A DNA stretch of 40,815 bases, taken from assembly GCA_002448445.1 (NCBI GenBank), contig DJYC01000043.1, positions 1 through 40,815 of the forward strand. The letters are read 5' to 3'. The position numbers and the translations under genes are program-made. Origin of the DNA: Treponema sp. UBA6988 (GTDB taxonomy: Bacteria > Spirochaetota > Spirochaetia > Treponematales > Treponemataceae). Shown here piece after piece: positions 24,135 through 30,163 of this stretch; positions within the stretch are counted from its first letter, which is position 1, and each line of letters starts with the position of its first letter. A model generated the notes under the pieces. That model was given only the letters and a program-made list of their open reading frames with translations, searched no databases and was not told the origin of the DNA.

Positions 24135-24248
24135 CAAAAATACGAACTTGTCTGGCGGGTCCCAGTAACGGAAAAAATCAAGGAATCCTCCCTAAAGGGT
24201 CCCTCCTTGCTTTTTTCCTACGTCCCACCAGCCAAGTTCGTATTTTTG
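24135..24248. mobile_element. 114-bp imperfect palindrome, MITE-like
   Basis: CAAAAATACGAACTTG (24135-24150) and its exact reverse complement (24233-24248) bound the element. Inner segments are also complementary with a few mismatches (CTGGCGGG, GGAAAAAA, TCAAGGA with their partners). There is no open frame. It could be a small non-autonomous element or a long structured RNA. Confidence 0.6.
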
Positions 24249-24261
24249 TTCTTGCCAATAA

Positions 24262-24480
24262 GTAAAGAGCCATGGAGGGCGGCTTAGCGCATGCAGAATT
24301 GCGTAGCGATTCTGCAATCCATGGGAAATCCACGGAAGGATTTTCCATGGCGACCTACGCCGCCGTGGAGGGGCGCGATAGCGTTGCTGACGGCGCAGGT
24401 CCCTGAGCTATGTCGAAGGGCCGGAGCCGGCAGCAATGGAGGGGGTAGGGCCCCCCGGAACCCCGCAAGGGCGGTGACGC
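24262..24480 (+). repeat. Compound hairpins and GC-rich dispersed repeat, copy C
   Basis: Starts AGCCATGGAGGGCGG. A 10-bp hairpin based on GCAGAAT/ATTCTGC (24295-24318) and a 13-bp hairpin CCATGGGAAATCC/GGATTTTCCATGG (about 24319-24350) are followed by a copy of the dispersed repeat, with GCGATAGCGTTGC, CCCTGAGC...GTCGAAGGG, AGCAATGGAGGGGGTAGGG and CCCCCCGGAACCCCG. No gene is supported. Confidence 0.65.
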
Positions 24481-24555
24481 AAAGGCATGTATGTCGAGTT
24501 AGCCAAAGAGCAAAATGGTAGAGCGGAAAAAAGTACCGTCCAAGAAAGTACACAG

Positions 24556-24640
24556 ACCCTGAATCGAGTTCAGGGTGACAGTTCTTCATTCAGGGTGACG
24601 TGTTGTGTTCAGGGTGACGGGATGCGTTCATGGTGACGCA
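24556..24640 (+). repeat. Hairpin ACCCTGAA/TTCAGGGT plus tandem CAGGGTGAC units
   Basis: ACCCTGAA (24556-24563) pairs with TTCAGGGT (24569-24576). The unit TTCAGGGTGACG then recurs with CAGGGTGAC at 24571, 24591, 24610 and, with one change, 24629 (periods 20, 19, 19). The hairpin is a sequence variant of the ATGCCGAA/TTCGGCAT family. Confidence 0.65.
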
Positions 24641-24656
24641 AACCTCTTGCGTGTAC

Positions 24657-24685
24657 TTTAAAAAAAAATCCGAATGGTATATAAT
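24657..24685 (+). promoter_or_regulatory. Promoter of ackA
   Basis: A consensus TATAAT (24680-24685) with a weak TTTAAA (24657-24662) 17 bp upstream. Confidence 0.6.
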
Positions 24686-24716
24686 GTGAAAGAAATTTTT
24701 TACTAGAAGGTTTTTT

Positions 24717-26054
24717 ATGGCAATGGTTATCTTAACATTGAACTGCGGTTCTTCTTCCGCAAAGTATCAGGTTTACGACTGGGACAAGAAAGAGGTTATG
24801 GCAAACGGCGTAGTGGAGCGCATTGGAATTGAAGGCTCCTGCATCACCCACAAGGCAAAGGGAAAGAAAACGGAAATAACAAGCCCCTGCCCAACACACA
24901 AGGAAGCAATTGAATTAATCATCAAGGAAATTACGGATCCGGAAGTTGGCGTTATAAAGTCAATGGACGAAATTGGAGCCGTAGGACACCGCGTTTTGCA
25001 CGGCGGAGAAAAGTTCACAAAGTCTGTCCTTATTACACCGGAAGTTCTTGACGGCTTCCGCGAAGTAATAGACCTTGGCCCGCTCCACATGCCTGCAAAC
25101 ATCATGGGTATTGAAGCAGCCCAGAAGGTTATGCCAAACGTTCCGCATGCAGCAATCATGGACACAGCCTGGCACCAGACCATGCCCGAAGAAACATTCA
25201 TGTATGCAATTCCCCGCGAATGGTACACAAAGTATGCAGCCCGCCGCTACGGCTTCCACGGAACATCTTTCCTGTATACCGCAAAGCGTGCAGCTGTTCT
25301 GCTTCACAAAAAGCCTGAGGACACAAACCTCATCATCTGCCACATTGGAAACGGTTCTTCCATGTGCGCAGTAAAGAACGGCAAATGCTACGACACAACA
25401 ATGGGTATTACCCCGCTCGAAGGCCTTGTTATGGGAACAAGAAGCGGCGACCTTGACCCGGCACTTCCATTCTACATCATGCGCAAAACAGGCATGAGTG
25501 CAGACGAGATGGACACTGCGCTTAACAAGAAGTGCGGCTGCCTTGGCATTACCACAAAATATTCAGACCGCCGCGACATAGAAATTGACGCAGCAAAGGG
25601 AGACAAGCTTTGCCAGCTTTCAATAGAAATGGAAGCCTTGCGCATAAAGAAATACATTGGTGCATTTGCCGCAGAACTTGGCCACGTGGATGCAATCGTT
25701 TGGACGGCAGGCGTTGGCGAGCGCGGACCAATTACCCGCTTTAAGGCATGCTCCGGTCTTGAAGACTACGGAATCAAAATTGACGCTCAGAAAAACGAAT
25801 GGAGCTTTACCGGCAATGCGGAAACATGCATCAGTGCAGACGACAGCGCAACAAAGATTTTTGTAATTCCAACAGACGAAGAGCTTGTTATGACGGAAGA
25901 CGCCTACGCCCTTATGAAGGGAACTTACGACGTTCACACAAACTTTACCTATTCCTTCCAGGATCCCTCTTACGTAAACAAAGCGCGCGAAGAAGGCCTT
26001 AAAAAGGATATGGAAAAGCGCCCCCACTTGGCAGACGTAATCGTTCGCCCATAA
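24717..26054 (+). CDS. ackA: Acetate kinase
   Basis: 445 residues. Starts with LTLNCGSSSAKYQVYDW (phosphate loop), then VGHRVLHGGEKF, MDTAWHQTMP, RRYGFHGTSF, ICHIGNGSSMCAVKNG, TRSGDLDPA and VWTAGVGERGP: the complete acetate kinase fold. It makes ATP from acetyl phosphate at the end of fermentation. It carries about 40 residues beyond the usual 400, as a charged C-terminal tail (TNFTYSFQDPSYVNK onward). No pta gene is adjacent. AGAAGG lies 7 bases before the ATG. Confidence 0.95.
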   Translation: MAMVILTLNCGSSSAKYQVYDWDKKEVMANGVVERIGIEGSCITHKAKGKKTEITSPCPTHKEAIELIIKEITDPEVGVIKSMDEIGAVGHRVLHGGEKFTKSVLITPEVLDGFREVIDLGPLHMPANIMGIEAAQKVMPNVPHAAIMDTAWHQTMPEETFMYAIPREWYTKYAARRYGFHGTSFLYTAKRAAVLLHKKPEDTNLIICHIGNGSSMCAVKNGKCYDTTMGITPLEGLVMGTRSGDLDPALPFYIMRKTGMSADEMDTALNKKCGCLGITTKYSDRRDIEIDAAKGDKLCQLSIEMEALRIKKYIGAFAAELGHVDAIVWTAGVGERGPITRFKACSGLEDYGIKIDAQKNEWSFTGNAETCISADDSATKIFVIPTDEELVMTEDAYALMKGTYDVHTNFTYSFQDPSYVNKAREEGLKKDMEKRPHLADVIVRP

Positions 26055-26081
26055 GGTTCGGGTAAAAAAGATATTCTGATT

Positions 26082-26118
26082 TTGCCGTCTGGATTTTTTC
26101 TGGGCGGCAATTTTTTTG
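26082..26118 (+). terminator. Terminator after ackA
   Basis: TTGCCGTC (26082-26089) pairs with GGCGGCAA (26103-26110), followed by seven T residues. Confidence 0.85.
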
Positions 26119-26145
26119 TCCTACAAACGATTGGACAAAGAAAGT

Positions 26146-26231
26146 CTTGGCATTTTTTCTTGTCTGCAAACAAGCAGCTCCATGGAGGGTGCGTCATTTG
26201 TTGGCAAAAACTTGTAAGAAAAAATGCCAAG
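26146..26231 (+). repeat. Hairpin repeat with compensatory change, copy 2
   Basis: CTTGGCATTTTTTCTT (26146-26161) pairs perfectly over 16 bp with 26216-26231. Compared with copy 1 at 22685 the stem core changed from GCC/GGC to GGC/GCC on both arms. CAAGCAGC and CCATGGA are shared in the loop. A GC-rich inverted repeat follows (26247-26325). Confidence 0.7.
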
Positions 26232-26246
26232 GAGGTCATTTTTTAG

Positions 26247-26325
26247 AGGCTTTCCAGGGTTCCGGCTTTCGCCTCCATTCTCGCAAAGCGAGAACGGCTA
26301 CGCCGCCCTTCCAATCCCTGCCGCT
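26247..26325 (-). repeat. GC-rich dispersed intergenic repeat, inverted copy D
   Basis: It reads GGCTTTCCAGGGTTCCGG and ends CGGCTACGCCGCCCTTCCAATCCCTGCCG in pieces. The inner hairpin is TTCTCGCAAAGCGAGAA. It follows hairpin repeat copy 2 exactly as copy B follows copy 1. Confidence 0.65.
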
Positions 26326-26347
26326 ACTTTATTTGCAAACGAAAAAA

Positions 26348-26425
26348 AGCCAGTAATTTTTATGGAAAAACTCACTGGCTTTTTTAAAATTCTCAGTGAG
26401 TTTTTTTAAATTCTCAGTGAGAATT
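26348..26425. repeat. GCCAGT/ACTGGC hairpin and TTCTCAGTGAG repeats
   Basis: AAAGCCAGT pairs with ACTGGCTTT around 26346-26382. The 35 bases at 26366-26400 recur at 27636-27670 with two differences, and TTCTCAGTGAG occurs twice here in tandem. AAAATTCTCA-G-TGAGAATTTT is a perfect palindrome in the second locus (27656-27676). The copies flank the toxin-tail/immunity module. Confidence 0.65.
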
Positions 26426-26469
26426 TTTGCACTTCACACTGCAGTTTACAAAAGCACATCTTTCTTCTA

Positions 26470-26598
26470 TTATATAGAAAGATTTTTATACTCCTCTTCC
26501 GTCTGTTCCCCATGAGAGCGGAGGAAAGAGGCAAGTTCTTTGACAGGAGAGAGGCGGCTTAAAAGTTCATGGGCTTTTGAGCCGTAAAGGAAGGGCAT
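26470..26598 (-). pseudogene. Small minus-strand open frame, likely a gene 3' remnant
   Basis: 42 codons from ATG 26598: begins MPFLYGSKAHELLSRLSP and ends EQTEEEYKNLSI. No good ribosome-binding site. Related endings occur on the same strand near 27510-27590 (SLFHWEKAECYVQASL) and 28446-28500 (FFSIRSHGELPEA), sharing the RSHGE/HWE core and nucleotide flanks, so these look like decayed copies of one gene end. The parent gene is not in the window and not recognised. Confidence 0.35.
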
Positions 26599-26637
26599 TT
26601 ATGATTAATGCCCCTGCTTTGGGGCTTAACATCTACG

Positions 26638-26662
26638 GATGCCGAAACAAGTTCGGCATGAC
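26638..26662. repeat. Palindromic repeat ATGCCGAA/TTCGGCAT
   Basis: An 8-bp stem with a 5-base loop, same family as 19992, 28995 and 29791. Two other hairpins stand just before it (CGGCTTAAAAG/CTTTTGAGCCG near 26546-26575; GGGCATT/AATGCCC near 26593-26613). Confidence 0.7.
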
Positions 26663-26675
26663 TGCTAGAGATTAA

Positions 26676-27018
26676 GTGTCTTTCCTTTACGAAATGCCTT
26701 TTATGCAGACAACCGGTTATGGCTTAAAGGACGGAGACTTTCAAAAAGTTCTTACAGCAATAGAAATTATCCAAGTCGGTGCAGCTGCCATTTCAGTTGG
26801 AAAAGGTTTGGTTTCTGGTTCAAAATCTTTATTTAAAAGCCCCAAAGGTGATATACGAATAGAAAGAGGAATAGAATCAGTTCCAAAAGCTATACAACGT
26901 AAATGTGGCGTAACATTATCCTTGACCAGTTGAAAAACCTTGGCATCTTTATATTTATGGAAAAGAAATTCGATTAAATCCGTTTAATCCAAATTGGAGG
27001 TACTTTCCAAAAAAATGA
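26676..27018 (+). pseudogene. Decayed tail of a polymorphic (RHS-like) toxin
   Basis: The readable frame from 26676 gives MPFMQTTGYGLKDGDFQKVL, then a hydrophobic linker (EIIQVGAAAISVGKGLVSGS) and QRKCGVTLS. The frame breaks twice within about 30 bases near 26920 (DQLKNLG in one frame, HLYIYGKEIRLNPFNPNW in the next) and ends NWRYFPKK with TGA at 27016-27018. The linker and the GKEIRLNP ending look like the pre-toxin region and tail of RHS-type polymorphic toxins. No RHS core is present. The stop overlaps the next ATG (ATGA), the usual toxin-immunity junction. Confidence 0.55.
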
Positions 27019-27464
27019 AAAACATTACATTTTTCGACAATGAGAATTTTATAAATGTTTTGAATCTTAGTTTTAAAGAGAAATCGAAATATGTATTTCA
27101 TTTGCAAACTTGGCAAGATGGAGATTCATTTTTGGATGTATGCGAGGACGATGGAGGCTTAAAATCTGAACAGTCATTGTTATTTGCTGAAAAGAATCAG
27201 AATCACATATTTAGAACAAAAGTTGATTTGTTGGAAGAAATAAAAAAATATATCAAAAATAAATCGTTTTCTTCTAGAAATGGAGCTTTTAAATTAGGTT
27301 ATGAAATATGTATAACTTGTAAAAATGATTACTTTGTCCTTTGCCCAGAACTTAACAAAGGCTATTATACAAAACTAAATATTTTCAATCGTTTGTTTGG
27401 TTTCTTTTTTTATAAAGAGCCGTGGGAAAATGAAAAATTTGGTTATTGGGAAAGACAAAAATAA
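27015..27464 (+). CDS. Putative orphan immunity protein
   Basis: 149 residues, soluble, A/T-rich codon use unlike the neighbouring metabolic genes. It starts MKNITFFDNENFINVLNLSF, has a Glu/Asp-rich middle (FLDVCEDDGGLKSEQS) and an aromatic end (NIFNRLFGFFFYKEPWENEK). I recognise no domain. The call rests on position: ATG 27015 overlaps the stop of the broken toxin tail by ATGA. GGAGG at 26996-27000 is 14 bases upstream, rather far; an in-frame TTG at 26994 is an alternative start. It may persist as protection against siblings. Confidence 0.5.
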   Translation: MKNITFFDNENFINVLNLSFKEKSKYVFHLQTWQDGDSFLDVCEDDGGLKSEQSLLFAEKNQNHIFRTKVDLLEEIKKYIKNKSFSSRNGAFKLGYEICITCKNDYFVLCPELNKGYYTKLNIFNRLFGFFFYKEPWENEKFGYWERQK

Positions 27465-27482
27465 AGTAAGGTTTAACTACTG

Positions 27483-27676
27483 TTTACAAACAAATATCTT
27501 TCTTCTATTTACAGAGAAGCTTGTACATAACACTCTGCCTTTTCCCAATGAAAGAGGCTGAGAACCTTGTTCTTTGAAAAAATCCGCGTAGCAATATTCA
27601 ATTTCAAAACTGAAAATTCCCACTGGATTTTGCACAAAAACTTACTGACTTTTTTAAAATTCTCAGTGAGAATTTT
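27483..27676. repeat. Second copies of repeats flanking the toxin-tail module
   Basis: 27483-27558 resembles 26445-26521 (GTTTACAAA, ATCTTTCTTCTAT, TTCCC-AATGA), and 27636-27670 repeats 26366-26400. No plus-strand gene is supported between 27465 and 27763; a 104-codon frame here lacks coding character and runs into the toxin gene out of frame. Confidence 0.55.
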
Positions 27677-27728
27677 CTTCTTCTGCATTAGTGTTTATAA
27701 AATTATAGCTTTCTCGATATTTTTTTTA

Positions 27729-27757
27729 TTGACCGGTCATATCATATATGATATATT
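27729..27757 (+). promoter_or_regulatory. Leaderless promoter with palindromic operator, first TA module
   Basis: TTGACC (27729-27734), a 17-bp spacer and TATATT (27752-27757), then exactly 6 bases to ATG 27764. The perfect 16-base palindrome ATATCATATATGATAT (27739-27754) fills the spacer and enters the -10 box, the expected place for autorepression by the antitoxin or toxin-antitoxin complex. Confidence 0.75.
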
Positions 27758-27763
27758 TAATTC

Positions 27764-28137
27764 ATGGGATATGAGATTGAGTTTTATAAGACTGAAAGCG
27801 GCCGGATTCCTGTGGAGGAATTCATCTATTCACTTCAAGAAAAGCAGTCGGCAAAGGTCGTTAAGGACATCAGGCTTCTGAAGGAGATGGGGCTGCCTTG
27901 TATTATCCCTATGTTGATTCCATTAAGGGTGAAAAATATGCAGGCTTGATGGAACTAAGAACCAGGCAGCCGAATAATATTTTCAGGACTTTTTATTTCG
28001 TTGTCGTAAAAGATGAGGAAACTAAGGCTGAAAAGGCGGTCTTGCTTCATGCGATACAGAAGAAAACAGATAAGACTCCCAAAAAGGAGCTTGAGACTGC
28101 CTTGGCACGAATGAAAGATTATAAATCCAGGGGGTGA
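27764..28137 (+). pseudogene. RelE/HigB-type toxin gene with a frameshift
   Basis: The first frame gives MGYEIEFYKTESGRIPVEEF to KEMGLP (27764 to about 27896). The second, one base out of phase, continues YYPYVDSIKGEKYAGLMELR, TRQPNNIFRTFYFVVV and KDYKSRG to TGA 28135-28137. Joined, they make a phage-Gp49/HigB-like mRNA interferase of about 124 residues. There is no slippery heptamer at the break, so a mutation is likelier than programmed frameshifting. The promoter and antitoxin gene remain intact. Confidence 0.75.
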
Positions 28138-28140
28138 CTT

Positions 28141-28413
28141 ATGGACGATTTAGACAGACTTGAAGCAGAGCTTCTCAAAGACCCTGAGTTCAAGGCCGAA
28201 TATGACGCGCTTGAGCCGGAATATGAACTTATAAGGCAGATTATAAGTGCAAGGACTGAGAAGAAAATGACACAGAAACAGCTTGCCGAAAAAATCGGCA
28301 CGAAGCAGTCCAACATTGCCAGACTGGAGAGCGGAAACTACAATCCGTCTTTCCAGTTCCTGCAGAAGGTAGCAGGTGCATTGGATAAAAAATTGTCTTT
28401 TGCATTGCGGTAA
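28141..28413 (+). CDS. HigA/XRE-type antitoxin
   Basis: 90 residues. An acidic N-terminal helix (DRLEAELLKDPEFKAEYDAL) is followed by an XRE helix-turn-helix (KKMTQKQLAEKIGTKQSNIA, RLESGNYNPSF) and a short C-terminal segment. Normal for antitoxins paired with Gp49/HigB toxins. It starts 3 bp after the toxin stop with GGGGG just upstream. It probably binds the palindrome at 27739-27754. With the toxin frameshifted, it may act as an orphan antitoxin or regulator. Confidence 0.85.
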   Translation: MDDLDRLEAELLKDPEFKAEYDALEPEYELIRQIISARTEKKMTQKQLAEKIGTKQSNIARLESGNYNPSFQFLQKVAGALDKKLSFALR

Positions 28414-28527
28414 TTTTCTGTTTATAATTATTTAATGATTTTCACTACGCTTCCGGCAGTTCCCCATGAGAGCGGATTGAAAAAAATCGCAAGGCACTTC
28501 TGATTGAGGGGGATTGTTTTATACCTT

Positions 28528-28710
28528 ATGTTTGTTATTGGTTTAATATTGGCTATGCTGTTGGGTTTAGGCATGCAAATAATTCGCACGGGAAAAATGT
28601 TTTCAAAGAAAGGCCTGATAATTAGTATAATTGTAATTTCTTTATGCTATGTTTTGGGCTATCTGTTCATTCACTATAACCGTCTTCCAGGTATAACTAT
28701 TTGTGATTAA
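28528..28710 (+). CDS. Small membrane protein of unknown function
   Basis: About 60 residues from ATG 28528, with two hydrophobic helices (MFVIGLILAMLLGLGMQI and KGLIISIIVISLCYVLGYLF) separated by a basic loop (RTGKMFSKKG). No family recognised. GAGGGGG is about 15 bases upstream, too far to be a convincing ribosome-binding site; an in-frame TTG at 28504 exists. It sits in the repeat-rich accessory zone. Confidence 0.4.
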   Translation: MFVIGLILAMLLGLGMQIIRTGKMFSKKGLIISIIVISLCYVLGYLFIHYNRLPGITICD

Positions 28711-28761
28711 GGGAAGGGGAAAGTAGAGTGTCTGGGTAGTTTTTGCTATAGGGATATTGGT

Positions 28762-28974
28762 ATGGAAATAATTGGACTGGTGTTCGGTTACATTCTTATT
28801 TGGTTTGTTGGCGCGGCAGCAATTGGAGGTGGCTGGATTTTGTTTTTCTTGCTGCGAATGAAAGCTTCTTTACGGGATTCTTTTGTTAAGTGGACTGTGA
28901 TAATATTTGAAATATTCTGGTTGATTGCTTTTCTGGTGTATGTCTTTTTTCCTGGGTTTTATAGCAATTGGTAA
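28762..28974 (+). CDS. Small membrane protein of unknown function
   Basis: 70 residues, almost entirely hydrophobic: two helices (IIGLVFGYILIWFVGAAAIG with GGGWILFFLLR, and WTVIIFEIFWLIAFLVYVFF) around a basic loop. No family recognised. An extended -10-like TG-C-TATAGG (28747-28752) lies 9 bases before the ATG and no Shine-Dalgarno sequence is seen, so it may be translated without a leader. Confidence 0.45.
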   Translation: MEIIGLVFGYILIWFVGAAAIGGGWILFFLLRMKASLRDSFVKWTVIIFEIFWLIAFLVYVFFPGFYSNW

Positions 28975-28990
28975 ATTATAATTTTTCTTG

Positions 28991-29092
28991 TACGGATGCC
29001 GAAACAAATTCGGCATGACGGTTAGGGAAAGAGTTTGCTTTTTTTACGGAAGTGCTTTTCTGTTGGAGACCGGTTAGGGATTGTAGGGGCGG
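28991..29092 (+). repeat. 102-bp direct repeat, left copy
   Basis: Matches 29787-29888 base for base in length, with 7 differences by my count. It begins with the palindrome ATGCCGAA...TTCGGCAT, continues GTTAGGGAAAGAGTTTGC and TTTTCTGTTGGAGACCGG, and ends AGGGGCGG. The copies bracket the second toxin-antitoxin module. Confidence 0.85.
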
Positions 29093-29096
29093 AATT

Positions 29097-29393
29097 TTAA
29101 CCATGCAGAACTTGCTCCACATATTTAGGATCTGCAGCAACGATTTTTAGAAGGGTTAGTGCCGCTCCGTCCGGCTTTCGTCTACCCTGTTCCCAATTTC
29201 GGAGGGTTCCGACTTTTACACCAATCATATTGGCGAATTCTTCTTGATTTTTGTTTGCTTTTTCTCTAACTTCTTTTACATTGATTGGTGAAAAAACGAA
29301 AACTCTTGAGGGTTTCATTTCACCTTTTGAGATTGCTGTGGCCTGCTTCATGCTTTCCATAAGTTCATTGAAGTCGAATTCTTTTTCTTTCAT
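29097..29393 (-). CDS. HigA/NadS-type antitoxin
   Basis: 98 residues. The N-terminal half (EKEFDFNELMESMKQATAIS, KGEMKPSRVFVF) is the toxin-contact region. The C-terminal half is an XRE helix-turn-helix (NQEEFANMIGVKVGTLRNWE, QGRRKPDGAALTLLKIV). The order, with DNA-binding domain at the C terminus, is that of NadS/HigA-2 antitoxins. Its ATG overlaps the toxin stop by 4 bp (ATGA), so production is coupled. It ends 5 bp from the left direct repeat. Confidence 0.9.
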   Translation of the reverse strand: MKEKEFDFNELMESMKQATAISKGEMKPSRVFVFSPINVKEVREKANKNQEEFANMIGVKVGTLRNWEQGRRKPDGAALTLLKIVAADPKYVEQVLHG

Positions 29394-29707
29394 TTTGCAA
29401 ATTCCTTGGCTATTTCGCCGAATAATTTCTTTTCCTGTTCAGACAAATCAGATTTTTTCTTTTTGGTGTATACATAAATCAAGAAAATCTGATTGTTTAC
29501 AATCTTATAATAGTAAATAACCCTCATGCTTCCGCTTTTTCCACGGTTGGCAAGACTCCATCTGATTTTACGGATTCCAGAGCCACCTTTTATAACATCA
29601 CCGCTTTCTGGATTTTCAATGAGGTATTTCTGAAAAGCAGAATACTCATCATCAGAAAGAAGTTCCGTTATTGCTTTTGTGAAAATCGGTGTTTCTATGA
29701 ATTCCAT
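29390..29707 (-). CDS. RelE/HigB-type toxin
   Basis: 105 residues: MEFIETPIFTKAITELLSDD, EYSAFQKYLIENPESGDVIK, GGSGIRKIRWSLANRGKSGS and MRVIYYYKIVNNQIFLIYVY. The basic RKIRW/RGKSG-MRVIYYY core is that of RelE-family ribosome-dependent mRNA interferases of the HigB-2 type. ATG 29707 is chosen because it lies 6 bases after the -10 box; an upstream in-frame start at 29725 would lie inside the promoter. Toxin-first order and the ATGA overlap are typical of higBA. The frame is intact. Confidence 0.88.
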   Translation of the reverse strand: MEFIETPIFTKAITELLSDDEYSAFQKYLIENPESGDVIKGGSGIRKIRWSLANRGKSGSMRVIYYYKIVNNQIFLIYVYTKKKKSDLSEQEKKLFGEIAKEFAK

Positions 29708-29713
29708 ATTTAT

Positions 29714-29742
29714 ATAATACGCCATTGGCGTAACGGTGTCAA
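29714..29742 (-). promoter_or_regulatory. Leaderless promoter with palindromic operator, second TA module
   Basis: Minus strand: TTGACA (29737-29742), a 17-bp spacer and TATTAT (29714-29719), then exactly 6 bases to ATG 29707. TACGCC-N3-GGCGTA (29718-29732) occupies the spacer and is the likely operator. Confidence 0.8.
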
Positions 29743-29786
29743 CAAAAAAACATTGTCTTTTTCTTTTGCTTTAAGGCTGTAACATC

Positions 29787-29888
29787 TACGGATGCCGAAA
29801 GAAGTTTAGCATGACGGTTAGGGAAAGAGTTTGCTTCTTTTACGGAAGTGCTTTTCTGTTGGAGACCGGTTAGGAATTGGAGGGGCGG
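29787..29888 (+). repeat. 102-bp direct repeat, right copy
   Basis: Counterpart of 28991-29092, offset 796 bp. The palindrome at its left end has decayed (ATGCCGAA against TTTAGCAT). Confidence 0.85.
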
Positions 29889-29955
29889 CGAAGCCGTTGC
29901 GATAGCAATGGAGGGGGTAGGGCCCCCCGGAACCCCGGAAAGCCCGACCTGCCGA
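29874..29955 (+). repeat. GC-rich dispersed intergenic repeat, copy E
   Basis: GGAATTGGAGGGGCGGCG, AAGCCGTTGCGATAGCAATG, GAGGGGGTAGGGCCCCCCGG and AACCCCGGAAAGCCCG. Its first bases overlap the end of the right direct repeat. The rest of the gap to 30020 shows no gene. Confidence 0.7.
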
Positions 29956-30020
29956 ATGGCAGGGAACCGCCAGAAGAGAATGGAAAAGACTTTGGGGCTT
30001 GAGGATTGGATTTTATTGCC

Positions 30021-30049
30021 TTGACAAAAAGCGTAAAAAACTATAGTGT
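30021..30049 (+). promoter_or_regulatory. Promoter of the glnN leader
   Basis: TTGACA (30021-30026) with TAGTGT (30044-30049) at 17 bp; TATAGT (30042-30047) at 15 bp is an alternative -10. Confidence 0.6.
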
Positions 30050-30068
30050 ATAGATAATTATATGAGAG

Positions 30069-30137
30069 GCGATGTGACTAATAATTCTTGCCGGGTGCAG
30101 AGAGTGCCAGCGAGTTGTTATTCATATCGCTTTTTTT
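30069..30137 (+). terminator. Leader terminator/attenuator of glnN
   Basis: One long imperfect stem. GCGATGTGACTAATAA (from 30069) followed by CTTGCCGG pairs with CCAGCGAG followed by TTGTTATTCATATCGC (to 30130), with several G-U pairs, two mismatches and a 2-base bulge. The apical loop contains GCAGAGAG. Seven T residues follow (30131-30137). It lies between the promoter and glnN (ATG 30164) with no open frame in between, so glnN should need read-through or antitermination. Confidence 0.75.
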
Positions 30138-30163
30138 GTTAGTAAAATTGTACGGGGGAAAAT

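Noticed and set aside
24556..24640. CRISPR array from the repeated CAGGGTGAC units
   Set aside because: The units are 19-20 bases end to end with no unique spacers of 25-40 bases, and no cas genes are nearby.
27567..27881. A 104-codon frame overlapping the first toxin gene
   Set aside because: It crosses palindromes, promoter and operator of the toxin gene out of frame, and the toxin frame explains the sequence better.
28991..29888. Integron cassette with attC sites around the toxin-antitoxin module
   Set aside because: The repeats contain GTTAGG but no paired RYYYAAC/GTTRRRY sites with the imperfect palindrome expected of attC, and no integrase is in the window.
30060..30140. Known glutamine riboswitch, T-box or ANTAR-target leader before glnN
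   Set aside because: I see neither the conserved glnA/Downstream-peptide core, nor the T-box TGGNACCGCG sequence, nor two clear hexaloops of the ANTAR type. Only a single long terminator stem is supported.
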